A stretch of 48,877 nt of DNA from Caminicella sporogenes DSM 14501 (GTDB lineage: Bacteria; Bacillota; Clostridia; Peptostreptococcales; Caminicellaceae): NCBI RefSeq assembly GCF_900142285.1, contig NZ_FRAJ01000018.1, positions 1 to 48,877 on the forward strand, given 5' to 3'. The translations under genes and the position numbers were made by a program. Below the pieces are notes generated by a model that ran no database searches, had not been told where the DNA came from, and saw only the letters and a program-made list of their open reading frames with translations. Shown here one piece after another: positions 8,607-18,417 of this stretch. The first letter of the stretch is position 1, and every line of letters starts with the position of its first letter.

Positions 8607-8850
8607 AAAGTAATCCCTCAATTTCTTTAATGCAACTTGGACAGATATTTTTTCCCTTGTAGTTTATATTGTCCTTTGCTTGACCACAGAAAATACAGGC
8701 TGGTTCATATTTTTTTAGAATTATTTGTGAACCATCGACAAAAATTTCAAGAGCATCTTTTTCTCCAATGTTTAAAGTTCTTCTTAATTCTATTGGGATT
8801 ACAACTCTTCCAAGTTCATCAACTTTTCTTACTATTCCAGTAGATTTCAT
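8605..8850 (-). CDS. abrB: AbrB/SpoVT-family transition-state regulator
   Basis: An 81-residue DNA-binding protein with an N-terminal swapped-hairpin domain: MKSTGIVRKVDELGRVVIPIELRRTL signature at residues 1-26. AbrB represses post-exponential and sporulation genes. The C-terminal part carries CIFCG...CPSC, a zinc-ribbon-like pair often seen in clostridial AbrB. AGGAGG lies about 7 nt before the ATG at 8850, so an upstream start at 8916 is unlikely. It is on the strand opposite rsmI, as in Bacillus. Confidence 0.93.
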   Translation of the reverse strand: MKSTGIVRKVDELGRVVIPIELRRTLNIGEKDALEIFVDGSQIILKKYEPACIFCGQAKDNINYKGKNICPSCIKEIEGLL

Positions 8851-9022
8851 TTTAACATCCTCCTCTAGACAAATTTCGACAACTTTCTTCACATTAAATA
8901 ATACCAGAGCTACCAATAAAAGTCAATACATATTCTAAAAAAATATTTATATTAAAAAATGTATTATTTTAAAAGGAATAAAGATAAAAAAGTTAGATTT
9001 TATATAAACTTAAGAAATTATT

Positions 9023-9060
9023 AAAAAAGGAAAATCAATGTGAATGATTTTCCTTTTTAG
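9023..9060 (-). terminator. Terminator of the minus-strand ytxGH-like genes
   Basis: On the minus strand, AAGGAAAATCA pairs with TGATTTTCCTT across a 7-nt loop, followed by TTTT. It directly follows the stop at 9063. Confidence 0.85.
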
Positions 9061-9062
9061 GC

Positions 9063-9464
9063 TTAAATGACTCTTTTCTTTTTAGGAGATATTTTTTCAT
9101 ATATATTTTTAATAAACAATCCTACTTGAATAATAGCAGCTATACCAGTTATTAAATCGCCGGTATCTTCTAAAGAAGCAGCTGCAACTTCGCTTTTTTG
9201 AGCTATGGCATCAATAGTACCTCTTACCATTTGTACATCATGAGATACTTCACCAGTAATTTCATCTAAATTTTTTGCTATGGAAGGCATTTCATTTAAT
9301 GTCATTTCTATATTTTCTTTATTAACAGAAATTATTTCCTGTATCTCTTTCATAGTAAAGTAAAATTTTCTTAATACAAGTATAAGATAAATTATAAGAG
9401 TAACTAAAGCTCCCCACAATATAATTAAACCTAAATCGGTAAGATTAATAGTTATCTGACTCAT
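9063..9464 (-). CDS. DUF948-like membrane-anchored protein (YtxG-like)
   Basis: 133 residues with one transmembrane helix at about 10-30, followed by a long amphipathic coiled-coil-like region (KEIQEIISVNKENIEMTLNEM and onward). The C-terminus is basic (SPKKKRVI). This matches DUF948/YtxG proteins, which in Bacillus accompany YtxH in general-stress loci. The role is unknown. It lies 71 nt downstream of the YtxH-like gene, consistent with one transcript. Confidence 0.75.
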   Translation of the reverse strand: MSQITINLTDLGLIILWGALVTLIIYLILVLRKFYFTMKEIQEIISVNKENIEMTLNEMPSIAKNLDEITGEVSHDVQMVRGTIDAIAQKSEVAAASLEDTGDLITGIAAIIQVGLFIKNIYEKISPKKKRVI

Positions 9465-9535
9465 AATATCACTCCATATCTTTTTGTCTTTGGCTACATA
9501 AAATTCTATAAATAATGTCTGATTTCCTTCTTTTT

Positions 9536-9961
9536 TTAAATATTTTCTTCATTTTTTTCCTTTGCCTCATTTTCTTTAATATTGTCAACTTCAATTAATC
9601 CATCAGACACTAAGTCTTTACTATAAGTTATTTTACCAAGATTAGTTTGTATTTCTTCTTTTTCTTTTCTGAAAAAGTTTTTTTCTGCAATTTCATTTTT
9701 CAGTTGTAGTATAGATTGTCGTATATCTTCATTAATTTTATTTTTAACTTCTAAAAGTTCTTTTTCTATATTGTTTTTTAATTCATCTGCACTACTATAA
9801 ATTTTTTTACGAGTATTTTTGCCGGAGTCAGGGGCGATTAAAATTCCAAGAGCTCCACCTATAATTCCACCAAGTAGAGTTCCTATAACAGCTCCGGTAG
9901 TAAATCCTCTGTTAAAATTCATTTTAGCTTCTATTTCTCTTTTTCTTTGACTCAAAAACAT
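9536..9961 (-). CDS. YtxH-like envelope protein
   Basis: 141 residues. After a basic N-terminus there is a glycine-rich membrane segment (TTGAVIGTLLGGIIGGALG, about residues 21-39), then APDSGKNTRKKI, the usual YtxH junction. A charged helical tail that is probably coiled coil follows. GGAGGTG is 7 nt before the ATG at 9961. It is probably transcribed with the DUF948-like gene. Family members are stress-associated with no defined biochemistry. Confidence 0.8.
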   Translation of the reverse strand: MFLSQRKREIEAKMNFNRGFTTGAVIGTLLGGIIGGALGILIAPDSGKNTRKKIYSSADELKNNIEKELLEVKNKINEDIRQSILQLKNEIAEKNFFRKEKEEIQTNLGKITYSKDLVSDGLIEVDNIKENEAKEKNEENI

Positions 9962-10138
9962 AATTTAGCACCTCCAAGATTAATTATTGTACATTTTACC
10001 CTAAATTTCAGAGAACAAAACATATAATTAATATGTATTTATAATAATATATGCACATGCTATAAAATTAAGTAATTCAATGTGAAATTTATAATAATCA
10101 TTATAAAGATTGTAAAGATATTTTTAAAAATAAAAAAT

Positions 10139-10186
10139 AAATCCCATATAGATTAGGATAAAAAAATTTATCTATAAGGGATTTTT
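10139..10186 (-). terminator. Terminator of the minus-strand gene at 10209
   Basis: The stem arms AAATCCC...TATAGAT and ATCTATA...GGGATTT are separated by an AT loop. On the minus strand the hairpin is followed by a T-rich tract. The DNA between 9965 and 10138 shows no gene. Confidence 0.75.
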
Positions 10187-10208
10187 GTTGCAATTAATTT
10201 ATCATGTA

Positions 10209-10628
10209 TTAAATATTTGGATAGCCTACTTTAAATTTTTTATCATTTATTTTTATACTTCTTGCTTCTATGAACATGGATGAGTTTTTTAATTCTAAAG
10301 CAAAATTAGGAAGAGATACATCTTCGGCTTTTAATTCTTCGATATCGGAGACATCAGCATTTGCAAATTCACCTATTCCATTTTCATAATAGCCTATTGA
10401 AGTTAATTTGGTACAGTCAAAATAAGCTTTTTTTACTAAATTGGTATTTTCATTTACAAAGTAAAAAGAAAAAACTTCTTCAAATACAACTTTATATTCA
10501 TCACAAGAATCTGGGTTTTCTTTTTTTATATCTATTGAAATCATATCTTTAGGAATATTTATATCCATTTTTTTTATTATACTTTGACTTAAATTGTTTA
10601 ATAGAGGTTTTAACTTAGATGTACTCAT
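10209..10628 (-). CDS. Uncharacterised 139-residue soluble protein
   Basis: No signal peptide or membrane segment. The sequence is mixed alpha/beta, with a central acidic stretch (DVSDIEELKAEDVS) and a single DSCDEYK cysteine. A GGACGGG-like ribosome site precedes the ATG at 10628, and a terminator follows the stop. I do not recognise the family. It is a single gene, divergent from spmA. Confidence 0.7.
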   Translation of the reverse strand: MSTSKLKPLLNNLSQSIIKKMDINIPKDMISIDIKKENPDSCDEYKVVFEEVFSFYFVNENTNLVKKAYFDCTKLTSIGYYENGIGEFANADVSDIEELKAEDVSLPNFALELKNSSMFIEARSIKINDKKFKVGYPNI

Positions 10629-10744
10629 AATTTATCCCGTCCTTCATTTATAAAATGCTTCTTTCTATTTTTATCATAATTAAAACAATAATTCAATAGA
10701 AATATATAGTATACGATAATACTTAAAGTGGAGGAAGTATATAA

Positions 10745-11317
10745 ATGATAAACACTATATGGTTTTTTATGATTATTATAGGTATATTTATAGCTGTGAT
10801 AAATGGAAAGTTAGAAGTTATTAATAAAGTCATAATAGAAAATACAGGTGATGCTGTCACATTTGCAATTGGACTTACAGGAATAATGGCAACATGGCTT
10901 GGGCTTATGAAAATAGCTGAAAAATCGGGATTGATAGAGAGTATAGGAAAAAGTTTTAGTAAATTAATGAAATATATTTTTCCAGATGTACCATTTAGTC
11001 ATCCAGCAATAACAGCTATGATAATGAATATGGTTGCAAATATGTTTGGAGCAGGGAATTCAGCTACAGCTTTAGGACTTAAAGCTATGGAAGAACTTCA
11101 AAAACTTAATACTAAAAAAGATACAGCAACAGATGCTATGATTATGTTTTTAGTGATAAATATGTCATCTATTCAGCTCATACCACTGGCTGTATTAAAG
11201 ATAAGGGCAGATGCAAATTCTGTAAATCCTACAGAAATAATAGGTCCTACTTTAATAGCTACTTTTATATCTACATTAATAGGAATATTTGTATGTAAAA
11301 TATTTGAAAGGAAGTAG
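10745..11317 (+). CDS. spmA: Spore maturation protein A
   Basis: A 190-residue integral membrane protein of the nucleoside-recognition (Gate) family with about five hydrophobic segments. With SpmB it is needed for full dehydration of the spore core. Typical marks are FAIGLTGIMATWLGLMKIAE (about residues 40-59) and the MVANMFGAGNSATALGLKAM segment (about 97-116). GGAGG precedes the ATG. spmB starts 5 nt after its stop, so the two form an operon. Confidence 0.93.
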   Translation: MINTIWFFMIIIGIFIAVINGKLEVINKVIIENTGDAVTFAIGLTGIMATWLGLMKIAEKSGLIESIGKSFSKLMKYIFPDVPFSHPAITAMIMNMVANMFGAGNSATALGLKAMEELQKLNTKKDTATDAMIMFLVINMSSIQLIPLAVLKIRADANSVNPTEIIGPTLIATFISTLIGIFVCKIFERK

Positions 11318-11322
11318 TTATA

Positions 11323-11853
11323 ATGGATAAAATTTTAAATATTATATCTATATGTTCGATTCCAGCAATGATTACTATAATAATATTTCATGGCTATATA
11401 AAAGGAGTAAATTTATATGATGCATTTGTAGAAGGAGCATCAGAAGGATTTAAAACTTCAGTTAAGATTATGCCTTATCTAGTAGCTATATTTATAGCAA
11501 TAGGTATATTTAAAGAATCAGGTGCGCTTGAAATTTTTTCAAATATATTGTTACTACCCGGAAGGATTATAGGAATTCCAAAAGAAATTATTCCACTTGT
11601 AATATTAAAACCAATATCGGGTAGTGGTTCTTTAGCTATGGTAAAAGATATAGTAAATACATATGGAGCAGATTCCTTTATAGGCAGAGTAGCTTCAACA
11701 ATGATGGGGTCATCTGAAACGATATTTTATACAATGGCACTGTATTTTGGAGCTATAGGAATAAAAAATTCAAGGCACACTTTGGTTTGTGGGCTTATAG
11801 CTCATTTAGCAGGGGTTGTTTCAGCAGTAATGATATGTAAAATAATTTTTTGA
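11323..11853 (+). CDS. spmB: Spore maturation protein B
   Basis: 176 residues, the partner of SpmA, with several membrane segments. The central LKPISGSGSLAMVKDI motif and SSETIFYTMALYFGAIG are characteristic. The gene ends with TGA, which shows that TGA works as a stop codon in this organism. It is coupled tightly to spmA. No clear terminator lies directly after it; the metG T-box leader starts about 130 nt downstream. Confidence 0.93.
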   Translation: MDKILNIISICSIPAMITIIIFHGYIKGVNLYDAFVEGASEGFKTSVKIMPYLVAIFIAIGIFKESGALEIFSNILLLPGRIIGIPKEIIPLVILKPISGSGSLAMVKDIVNTYGADSFIGRVASTMMGSSETIFYTMALYFGAIGIKNSRHTLVCGLIAHLAGVVSAVMICKIIF

Positions 11854-11984
11854 TTTTCTTGACAAAAACGTATATTTTATAATATCCTTATACATAATAA
11901 GATAGATAGAAAAACGGTTGACTTTAAGAACTTTAAAGATTTAACATAAAAATATGAATTTTACAATTTGAAAATTTATAATTG

Positions 11985-12250
11985 AAAACAGTGAAGATGG
12001 GAAGAGTAAATATATCATCTTAGTTACAGAGAGCCGGATTAGGTGAAAGCCGGTACTGAGGGATATATTGAAGATGGACCCTGAACTGCCTGATTGAAAT
12101 AATAGTAGGTCAGGTCGGATTTGCATCCGTTATAAGTGCAAGGTGATTATTAGTCACTTAGTGAGGTCATTATGGCGACATAATGACAAATTAGGGTGGT
12201 AACGCGAGATAATCCTCGTCCCTTTTTAAGAGGGGCGGGGTTTTTATTAT
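11985..12250 (+). promoter_or_regulatory. Methionine T-box riboswitch upstream of metG
   Basis: The invariant T-box AGGGTGGTAACGCG lies at 12193-12206, followed by a terminator (12214-12248) with arms CCTCGTCCCTTTTT and AAGAGGGGCGGGG and a T-run. In stem I, 12009-12016 pairs with 12062-12069 (AATATATC/GATATATT). The internal loop beyond contains GAAGATGGA, with ATG (12074-12076) in the specifier position. Uncharged tRNA-Met would favour the antiterminator and turn metG on. The specifier assignment comes from hand folding. Confidence 0.93.
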
Positions 12251-12280
12251 TGTTAAAAGATAGAAGGAGGAATGATAAAT

Positions 12281-14224
12281 ATGAGTAAAGGAACGTATTA
12301 TATTACAACCCCTATATATTATCCAAGTTCTAAACTGCATATAGGACATACTTATACAACTGTGGCTGCTGATGCCATGGCAAGATTTAAAAGAGCTATT
12401 GGCTATGATGTAAAGTTTTTAACTGGAACAGATGAACATGGACAAAAAATAGAAAGAGTAGCAAAAGAACATGGAATGAAGCCGAAAGAATATTTAGATA
12501 AAATAGTTGCTGAAATAAAAGAACTTTGGAAGACTATGGAGATTTCATATGATATTTTTATTAGAACTACAGATGAGTATCATGAAAGAAGAGTTCAAAA
12601 GATATTCCAAAAGCTTTATGACAAGGGAGATATATACAAAAGTGAATATGAAGGATGGTATTGTACTCCATGTGAATCTTTTTGGACTGAAACTCAATTA
12701 GTAGATGGGAAATGTCCTGATTGTGGAAGAGAAGTAGAACTTACGAAAGAAGAAGCATATTTCTTTAAATTGTCAAAATATCAAGAAAGACTTCTTAAAC
12801 TATTTGAAGAAAATCCAGAAATATTAGAACCTGCTTCAAGAAGAAATGAGATGATAAATAACTTTTTAAAGCCGGGTCTTGAAGATTTGTGTATAACTAG
12901 AACATCTTTCGACTGGGGTATTCCTGTACCATTTGATAAAAAGCACGTTATTTATGTATGGCTTGATGCACTTAGCAATTATATTACTGCATTAGGCTAT
13001 CCGGAAAATGAAGAAGGGGATTATGCTAAATATTGGCCGGCAGATGTGCATTTAGTAGGTAAAGAAATAGTTAGATTTCATACTATCATATGGTATGCTT
13101 TACTTATGGCTTTAGATATTTCGCTACCTAAAAAAGTATTTGGACATGGATGGATATTACTTGAAGGAGGAAAGATGTCTAAATCTAAGGGAAATGTAGT
13201 AGACCCTGTTGTACTTGTAAAAAGATATGGAGTAGATGCCATTAAATATTTCCTTCTTCGTGAATATTCATTTGGACAAGATGGTGTATTTACAAATGAA
13301 GTTCTTTTAAACAGAATAAATTCGGACCTTGCTAATGACCTTGGAAATCTTGTCAGCAGAACAGTTGCAATGATAGATAAATATAATGGTGGAATAGTGC
13401 CTGAGCCAAAAAAAGAAGGACAATTTGACCAAGACCTTAAAAATATAGCTGCTAGTGCTTGGGCTAAAGTAGAAGAAAAAATGAATAAATTTGATTTTAG
13501 TAATGCATTAGAAGAAATATGGAAAGTCGTTAGAAGAACAAACAAATATATAGATGAAACTACTCCATGGATATTAGCTAAAGATGAAGAAAATAAGGAT
13601 AGACTTGATACAGTACTTTATAATTTAGCAGAATCTATAAGAATAATTTCAGTACTCATACAGCCTTTTATGGATAGTACAGCAAGGAAGATTTGGGTAC
13701 AGCTTGGAATAGATGAAGGGCAAGGAACAAGTTGGGAAGATGTTATGGAATTTGGAAAACTTGAAACAGGTATCAAAGTACATAAGGGAGAACCTTTATT
13801 CCCACGTATAGATGTAAAAAAAGAATTAGAAGAATTAGCTAAGGAACAAGAAAAAAATATTAAAAAGGAAGAAAAAAAGAATAAAAAAGAAAAGTCAGAA
13901 GAAAAAAGTGAAATTACTATAGATGACTTCTTTAAGGTAGATATGAAAGTTGCAGAGATAGTTGAAGCAGAAAAACATCCAAATGCTGATAAATTGTTAG
14001 TTTTACAGCTTAAAGTTGGAAAGGAAAAAAGACAGGTAGTATCAGGTATAGCTAAACATTATAAGCCAGAAGATTTAATAGGAAAGAAAGTTATATTGGT
14101 AGCTAATTTAAAACCTGTTAAGCTTAGAGGTATTAAATCTGAAGGAATGATTTTAGCTGCTGATAATGGAGAAAAACTTACTTTAGTTACAGCAGATATT
14201 GAAAGTGGAAGTACAGTAAGTTAG
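12281..14224 (+). CDS. metG: Methionyl-tRNA synthetase
   Basis: A 647-residue class I synthetase that charges tRNA-Met with methionine. HIGH is at residues 20-23 and KMSKS at 298-302. A four-cysteine zinc knuckle (C128, C131, C145, C148) is in the connective domain. After a Lys/Glu-rich linker, the last 110 residues form a Trbp111-like tRNA-binding domain ([20 protein letters not shown]). AAGGAGG at 12264-12270 fits the ATG at 12281 better than the one at 12272. The T-box controls it. Confidence 0.97.
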   Translation: MSKGTYYITTPIYYPSSKLHIGHTYTTVAADAMARFKRAIGYDVKFLTGTDEHGQKIERVAKEHGMKPKEYLDKIVAEIKELWKTMEISYDIFIRTTDEYHERRVQKIFQKLYDKGDIYKSEYEGWYCTPCESFWTETQLVDGKCPDCGREVELTKEEAYFFKLSKYQERLLKLFEENPEILEPASRRNEMINNFLKPGLEDLCITRTSFDWGIPVPFDKKHVIYVWLDALSNYITALGYPENEEGDYAKYWPADVHLVGKEIVRFHTIIWYALLMALDISLPKKVFGHGWILLEGGKMSKSKGNVVDPVVLVKRYGVDAIKYFLLREYSFGQDGVFTNEVLLNRINSDLANDLGNLVSRTVAMIDKYNGGIVPEPKKEGQFDQDLKNIAASAWAKVEEKMNKFDFSNALEEIWKVVRRTNKYIDETTPWILAKDEENKDRLDTVLYNLAESIRIISVLIQPFMDSTARKIWVQLGIDEGQGTSWEDVMEFGKLETGIKVHKGEPLFPRIDVKKELEELAKEQEKNIKKEEKKNKKEKSEEKSEITIDDFFKVDMKVAEIVEAEKHPNADKLLVLQLKVGKEKRQVVSGIAKHYKPEDLIGKKVILVANLKPVKLRGIKSEGMILAADNGEKLTLVTADIESGSTVS

Positions 14225-14250
14225 TATAATTTTATGTTAAAAATAAGAAG

Positions 14251-14280
14251 GCAGGTACAAAAGTACCTGCTTTAAATTAT
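14251..14280 (+). terminator. Terminator after metG
   Basis: GCAGGTAC and GTACCTGC flank an AAAA loop, followed by a T/A-rich tail. It also lies downstream of the convergent MFS gene. Confidence 0.8.
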
Positions 14281-14311
14281 TTATAAAATTTAGTTTGTTT
14301 TTAAGTGCAGA

Positions 14312-15580
14312 TTAACTTATTTTAATTGATGATTTTTTCGATACATATAAAAATCTATTTACTATTATTATTAGTACGGCAATATACAAAAATAATGTAT
14401 CTATAGAATAATAGTCTGATATAAAACCAAAGATTGGAGCAAAGAATACTGTAAAAAGAGCTCTTAATTGACTGTCAACAGATAATACAGTAGCTCTTTG
14501 AGTTTTTTTCATGTAGTCGCCGCAAACATCTACGAATATAGGTCGTCTAGCATCTTTTAAAACATATAGTATAAAAAACAAGCTTATAATTACTATTGTA
14601 GTATTATTTTTTATTGCAATTGAAAGAAATAACAGCAGCATAGCCATAATATCAAAAGAAATGACCATTAGTTTATTAGAGGGAACCATTTTGTTAAGTC
14701 TGTAAATATTTTTTGATGCCATAGAGCTAAAAATGTAAAATATTCCATAAGTAATACCTAAATATATTTTTACTATTTTATTTCCATCTAAGCCGGTAAT
14801 TATCGAAGCTGTATTAGTTAATATGACTAATTTTAAAATAGGCTGAATATAGTCTTTAATAGTTTTAAAGATACTGTCATATAGAGCTGAACTTATAAGC
14901 AGTTTTTTTAAATTTTTATTGTGAAAAATGCTTTTTAACTGAAATATGCTTTCTTTAAAAAATTTTTTTATATTTAAATCATTATTTCTTTTTTCATCTA
15001 AACTATTTGGATATGACCATATCAACATGAAGTCTAAAATATATGGAATGATGCAAATTAAAAATATCCATCTTGAACTAGGTAAATTTAAAACAAATAT
15101 AATAGATAAAAATGCTGAAACAGCTGAGCCGAGCAGAGAAAATGACCTCGTTCTTCCATATACGAAAGTTTTATGTTCAAACCATCCTCTTTGTTCAAGA
15201 TAAGAATAAATCATTGCCTTGTGAGTTCCAGAGCGAAAAGCCTCGCCTAGTCCAAAAAATATCATACCTAAAGCTAAAATAAAAAAGTTTTTACCTGTGA
15301 AGAAAAACAAAAAAGAAATTATATAAAATGAAAAACAAAGCATAAGTTCTTTTTTCTTTCCATAATTATCGGCAAATATACCAGATGGTATTTCAAATAT
15401 ATAAGTTACTATTTCTCTAATTGAAAATAAAATACCTATTTTGAAAAGATTAGAATTTGTAATGTTCAAAAGATAAATCAAAAGATAAGGTTCAAAAAAT
15501 TTAAGATTTTTAAGAAAACCATAAAAACAAAATTTCCATATTTGTTTATCATTTTTAATATTTTCATATATCTGCGACAT
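14312..15580 (-). CDS. MFS transporter
   Basis: 422 residues with roughly twelve hydrophobic segments. The MFS loop 2-3 motif is seen as GIFADNYGKKKELM near residues 63-76. A central basic loop (residues about 195-215) separates the two halves. Substrate unknown; family members of this type are often drug or metabolite exporters. GGGAGGA precedes the ATG at 15580. It is a lone minus-strand insertion between metG and tatD, which are adjacent in Bacillus. Confidence 0.88.
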   Translation of the reverse strand: MSQIYENIKNDKQIWKFCFYGFLKNLKFFEPYLLIYLLNITNSNLFKIGILFSIREIVTYIFEIPSGIFADNYGKKKELMLCFSFYIISFLFFFTGKNFFILALGMIFFGLGEAFRSGTHKAMIYSYLEQRGWFEHKTFVYGRTRSFSLLGSAVSAFLSIIFVLNLPSSRWIFLICIIPYILDFMLIWSYPNSLDEKRNNDLNIKKFFKESIFQLKSIFHNKNLKKLLISSALYDSIFKTIKDYIQPILKLVILTNTASIITGLDGNKIVKIYLGITYGIFYIFSSMASKNIYRLNKMVPSNKLMVISFDIMAMLLLFLSIAIKNNTTIVIISLFFILYVLKDARRPIFVDVCGDYMKKTQRATVLSVDSQLRALFTVFFAPIFGFISDYYSIDTLFLYIAVLIIIVNRFLYVSKKSSIKIS

Positions 15581-15781
15581 TATAGTCCTCCCGTATATAT
15601 TTTATACTTTAATTATAATATACTTGTTAAAATCAATTAATACTGTTGATTTACAAAAATACAATTTTATTGTTTTTTAGTTCTTTACTACATGTTGACT
15701 ATTGGCTCGCTAAAAATTATATATTTTGGTAAAATATCATAAAGAGAATATTTTTAAAATAGTATTAAGGAGGAAGATAAA

Positions 15782-16549
15782 ATGTTGTTTGATTCACATA
15801 CACATTTAGACGATAGAAAATTTGACAAGGATAGAGATGATGTAATAAAGAGAGCTAAAGAAAATGGAATATCTTATATAATGAATCCGGGAGCAGATTA
15901 TGAAAGCTCAGTTAGAGCTGTTGAACTTGCAGATAAATATGACATGGTTTATGCAGCTGTTGGAATACATCCACATGATGCAAAAACTATGGATGAAATG
16001 ATGCTTGAGCTCTTAAAAGCTATGACAAAAAAGCCAAAAGTAATGGCTATAGGAGAAATAGGATTAGATTATCATTATGATTATTCACCAAGGGAAGTAC
16101 AGAAAAAATGGTTTAGGGAGCAAATAAGACTTGCAAAAGAAGTAAAACTTCCAATTATTATCCATGACAGAGAAGCCAATAATGATGTAATGAAAATATT
16201 AAAAGAAGAAAATGCTTTTGAAAATGGGGTTTTACTTCATTGCTATTCAGGAAGTGCTGAGCTTGCCAAAGAATATATTAAATTGGGAGCATATATATCT
16301 ATTGCAGGTCCTATAACATTTAAAAATGCAAGAAAAGCTGTAGAAGTTGTACAAACTGTACCAATAGAATATTTAATGATAGAAACTGATGCACCTTATC
16401 TTACACCTGTGCCATACAGAGGAAAAAGAAATGAAACTAGTTATGTAAGATTTATTGCAGAAAAGATAGCAGAGATAAAGGGTATTTCTTTTGAAGAAGT
16501 AGCACAAAAGACTACTGAAAATGCAAAAAAATATTTTGGAATAAAATAA
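15782..16549 (+). CDS. tatD: TatD-family metal-dependent deoxyribonuclease
   Basis: A 255-residue TIM-barrel hydrolase. Metal ligands are visible: HTHLD at residues 6-10, GEIGLDYHYD near 91, IIHDRE with His, HCYSGS, and ETDAPYLTP with the last Asp near 204. TatD enzymes are 3'-5' exonucleases active on DNA and RNA with Mg2+. AGGAGG precedes the ATG. It is syntenic with Bacillus yabD, followed by a yabE-like gene. Confidence 0.94.
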   Translation: MLFDSHTHLDDRKFDKDRDDVIKRAKENGISYIMNPGADYESSVRAVELADKYDMVYAAVGIHPHDAKTMDEMMLELLKAMTKKPKVMAIGEIGLDYHYDYSPREVQKKWFREQIRLAKEVKLPIIIHDREANNDVMKILKEENAFENGVLLHCYSGSAELAKEYIKLGAYISIAGPITFKNARKAVEVVQTVPIEYLMIETDAPYLTPVPYRGKRNETSYVRFIAEKIAEIKGISFEEVAQKTTENAKKYFGIK

Positions 16550-16681
16550 GTCGAAAAGAGAAAATTTCCCGGGAAATATATAGAAAAAAGTAGAGAAATA
16601 TGATGGATTTTCTTTACTGAATACTGCTCACAAAATATGTCAATAATAGCATAATATAAAAAGACATGAATATAATTGACA

Positions 16682-16780
16682 TTAGGGGTTTTTTGATATA
16701 GACTATTGAAGATAAAAGATACAATTTTCTAAAACCCCCACTTAAATAAAAGGTGGGGGTTAAATTTGGTAAACCCCTAA
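16682..16780 (+). promoter_or_regulatory. Nested G/C-tract inverted repeats before the yabE-like gene
   Basis: The outer arms TTAGGGGTTT (16682-16691) and AAACCCCTAA (16771-16780) are perfect complements. Inside them AACCCCCAC (16733-16741) pairs with GTGGGGGTT (16753-16761). An alternative pairing GGGGTTTT (16685-16692) with AAAACCCC (16731-16738) excludes both. A TTGACA at 16676 with TATAGA 15 nt later may be a promoter overlapping the first arm. Such G/C tracts stand out in this AT-rich DNA. Confidence 0.55.
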
Positions 16781-16811
16781 AATTATATAGATACTTTAAG
16801 GAGGAATAAAA

Positions 16812-17849
16812 ATGGAGTTTAAGATTAAGCTTCAGGAAATTATTAAAAACAAAAAAATAATGATGATTGTCGCTATTATGCTATTGTTGAGTATTTTTGT
16901 GATAGGTTTTGCTTTTAGAAAGGAAATAACAATAGTAGATGGGGATAAGAAAATAACTATTAAGACAGTAGCTTTTAATGTAAGTGGTGTATTAAAAAAG
17001 GCAGGAATTACTTTGAAAGAACAGGATAAGCTGAGTATAGATAGTAATGCTAAACTTAAAAATGGGATGGTTATAGAAATTAAGAGGGCTTTTCCCGTAA
17101 AAATAAAGGTTGATGGAAAAGAGCTTGATGTACTTACTGCAAACAACTTGGTAAAAGATATTTTAAAGCAGTATAATATAAAATTAGGTGAAAAAGATAG
17201 AACACAGCCTTCTTTAGAAAGCAATGTTACTGCTAATGATATTATAAATGTTATAAGATGTGAGGAAAAAATAGTAAGAGAAGAAATGGAAATACCATAT
17301 AAAACAGTTATAAAGTATAATGACAGTATTGAGGCAGGAAAGACTAAAAGACTTCAAAATGGTAAAAATGGCAAAAAAGAAGTAGAATACAAAGTAGTTT
17401 ATGAAAATGGGGAAGAAGTGGCAAGAGAAGTTGTAAGTGAGAAAGTTATAAAAAAGCCTGTAGATGAGATTATTGAAAAAGGTTCTGAAAAATATTTTGT
17501 TGCATCTAGGGGAAAAGTTATAAGATATAAGAAAGTCCTTATAATGCAGTCTACAGCTTACGATTTATCATATCAAAGTACGGGTAAACGTCCAGACCAT
17601 CCTGAATATGGCATCACATATACGGGAACTAGAGTAAGACATGGAGTTGTCGCAGTAGACCCTAGAGTGATACCACTTGGTTCTAAGCTTTATATAGAAT
17701 CTTTAGATGGTTCTAAGGATTATGGATTTGCTTCTGCTGAAGATACTGGCAGTGCTATTAAAGGGAAAAAAATAGATTTGTTCTTTGAAGATCATAGGGC
17801 GGCAATGAGATATGGAAGAAGAAAGGTTAGAGTATATATTTTAGAATAG
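16812..17849 (+). CDS. YabE-like cell-wall protein with G5 and 3D domains
   Basis: 345 residues, membrane-anchored and mostly extracellular. An N-terminal transmembrane helix is at about residues 16-36. Two DUF348 (ubiquitin-like) repeats follow, then a G5 domain (about residues 150-225). A C-terminal 3D domain (about residues 243-345) has the three aspartates in AVDPRVIPLG, EDTG and DLFF. The 3D fold is related to lytic transglycosylases and resuscitation-promoting proteins, so peptidoglycan cleavage is likely. It has a GGAGG site and is followed by rnmV as in Bacillus. Confidence 0.92.
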   Translation: MEFKIKLQEIIKNKKIMMIVAIMLLLSIFVIGFAFRKEITIVDGDKKITIKTVAFNVSGVLKKAGITLKEQDKLSIDSNAKLKNGMVIEIKRAFPVKIKVDGKELDVLTANNLVKDILKQYNIKLGEKDRTQPSLESNVTANDIINVIRCEEKIVREEMEIPYKTVIKYNDSIEAGKTKRLQNGKNGKKEVEYKVVYENGEEVAREVVSEKVIKKPVDEIIEKGSEKYFVASRGKVIRYKKVLIMQSTAYDLSYQSTGKRPDHPEYGITYTGTRVRHGVVAVDPRVIPLGSKLYIESLDGSKDYGFASAEDTGSAIKGKKIDLFFEDHRAAMRYGRRKVRVYILE

Positions 17850-17868
17850 AGAAAAAAGGAGTTTGAGT

Positions 17869-18402
17869 ATGGTAATAAAGGAAGTCATAGTAGTTGAAGG
17901 AAAAGATGATGCTTCTGCTGTTAAAAAAGCAGTTGAAGCTGAGGTAATTATTACTCGCGGATTTGCAATAACGAAAGAGACATTAAAGAGGATAGAAACT
18001 GCACAGAAGAGGAAAGGTGTTATAATATTTACTGACCCAGATTTTGCAGGAGAAAAAATTAGAAAAACTATATCAAATAAAATTAAAGGATGTAAACATG
18101 CTTTTCTGCCTAGAGAAGAAGCCACTAAGAATAATGATATAGGTATAGAAAATGCTTCACCTGAAAACATTAGAGCAGCACTTTTTAAAGTGAGAAGTCT
18201 TGTAAGTGAGAAAAGGCAGGAGTTTACTAATGCCGATTTAATATTAAATGATTTAAATGGTTCTGAAAATGCTTCAAAGAGAAGAGATAAACTAGGCAAA
18301 ATACTTGGAATAGGTTATGGCAATTCTAAACAGTTTTTAAATAGATTAAATAATTATGGCATTACTAGGGAAGAATTTGAAGATGCATTAAAAAAACTAT
18401 AG
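17869..18402 (+). CDS. rnmV: Ribonuclease M5
   Basis: A 177-residue TOPRIM nuclease that matures 5S rRNA precursors with ribosomal protein L18. EGKDD lies at about residues 10-14 and FTDPDFAG holds the catalytic aspartates. AAAAAAGGAG at 17852-17861 is 7 nt before the ATG at 17869, so the TTG at 17863 is rejected. The C-terminal half (KRRDKLGKILGIGYGNSKQF) is typical. It lies 15 nt upstream of rsmA. Confidence 0.95.
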   Translation: MVIKEVIVVEGKDDASAVKKAVEAEVIITRGFAITKETLKRIETAQKRKGVIIFTDPDFAGEKIRKTISNKIKGCKHAFLPREEATKNNDIGIENASPENIRAALFKVRSLVSEKRQEFTNADLILNDLNGSENASKRRDKLGKILGIGYGNSKQFLNRLNNYGITREEFEDALKKL

Positions 18403-18417
18403 AAAAGTAGGGATAAG

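Noticed and set aside
12074-12076. Non-Met specifier for the T-box
   Set aside because: The ATG triplet sits in the hand-folded specifier loop and agrees with the downstream metG gene.
16733-16761. Simple rho-independent terminator before the yabE-like gene
   Set aside because: The hairpin has no T-run after it (TTAAATTTGG follows).
16682-16811. ydaO-type cyclic-di-AMP riboswitch before the yabE-like gene
   Set aside because: I cannot find its conserved core; the leader is short and only shows G/C-tract pairings.
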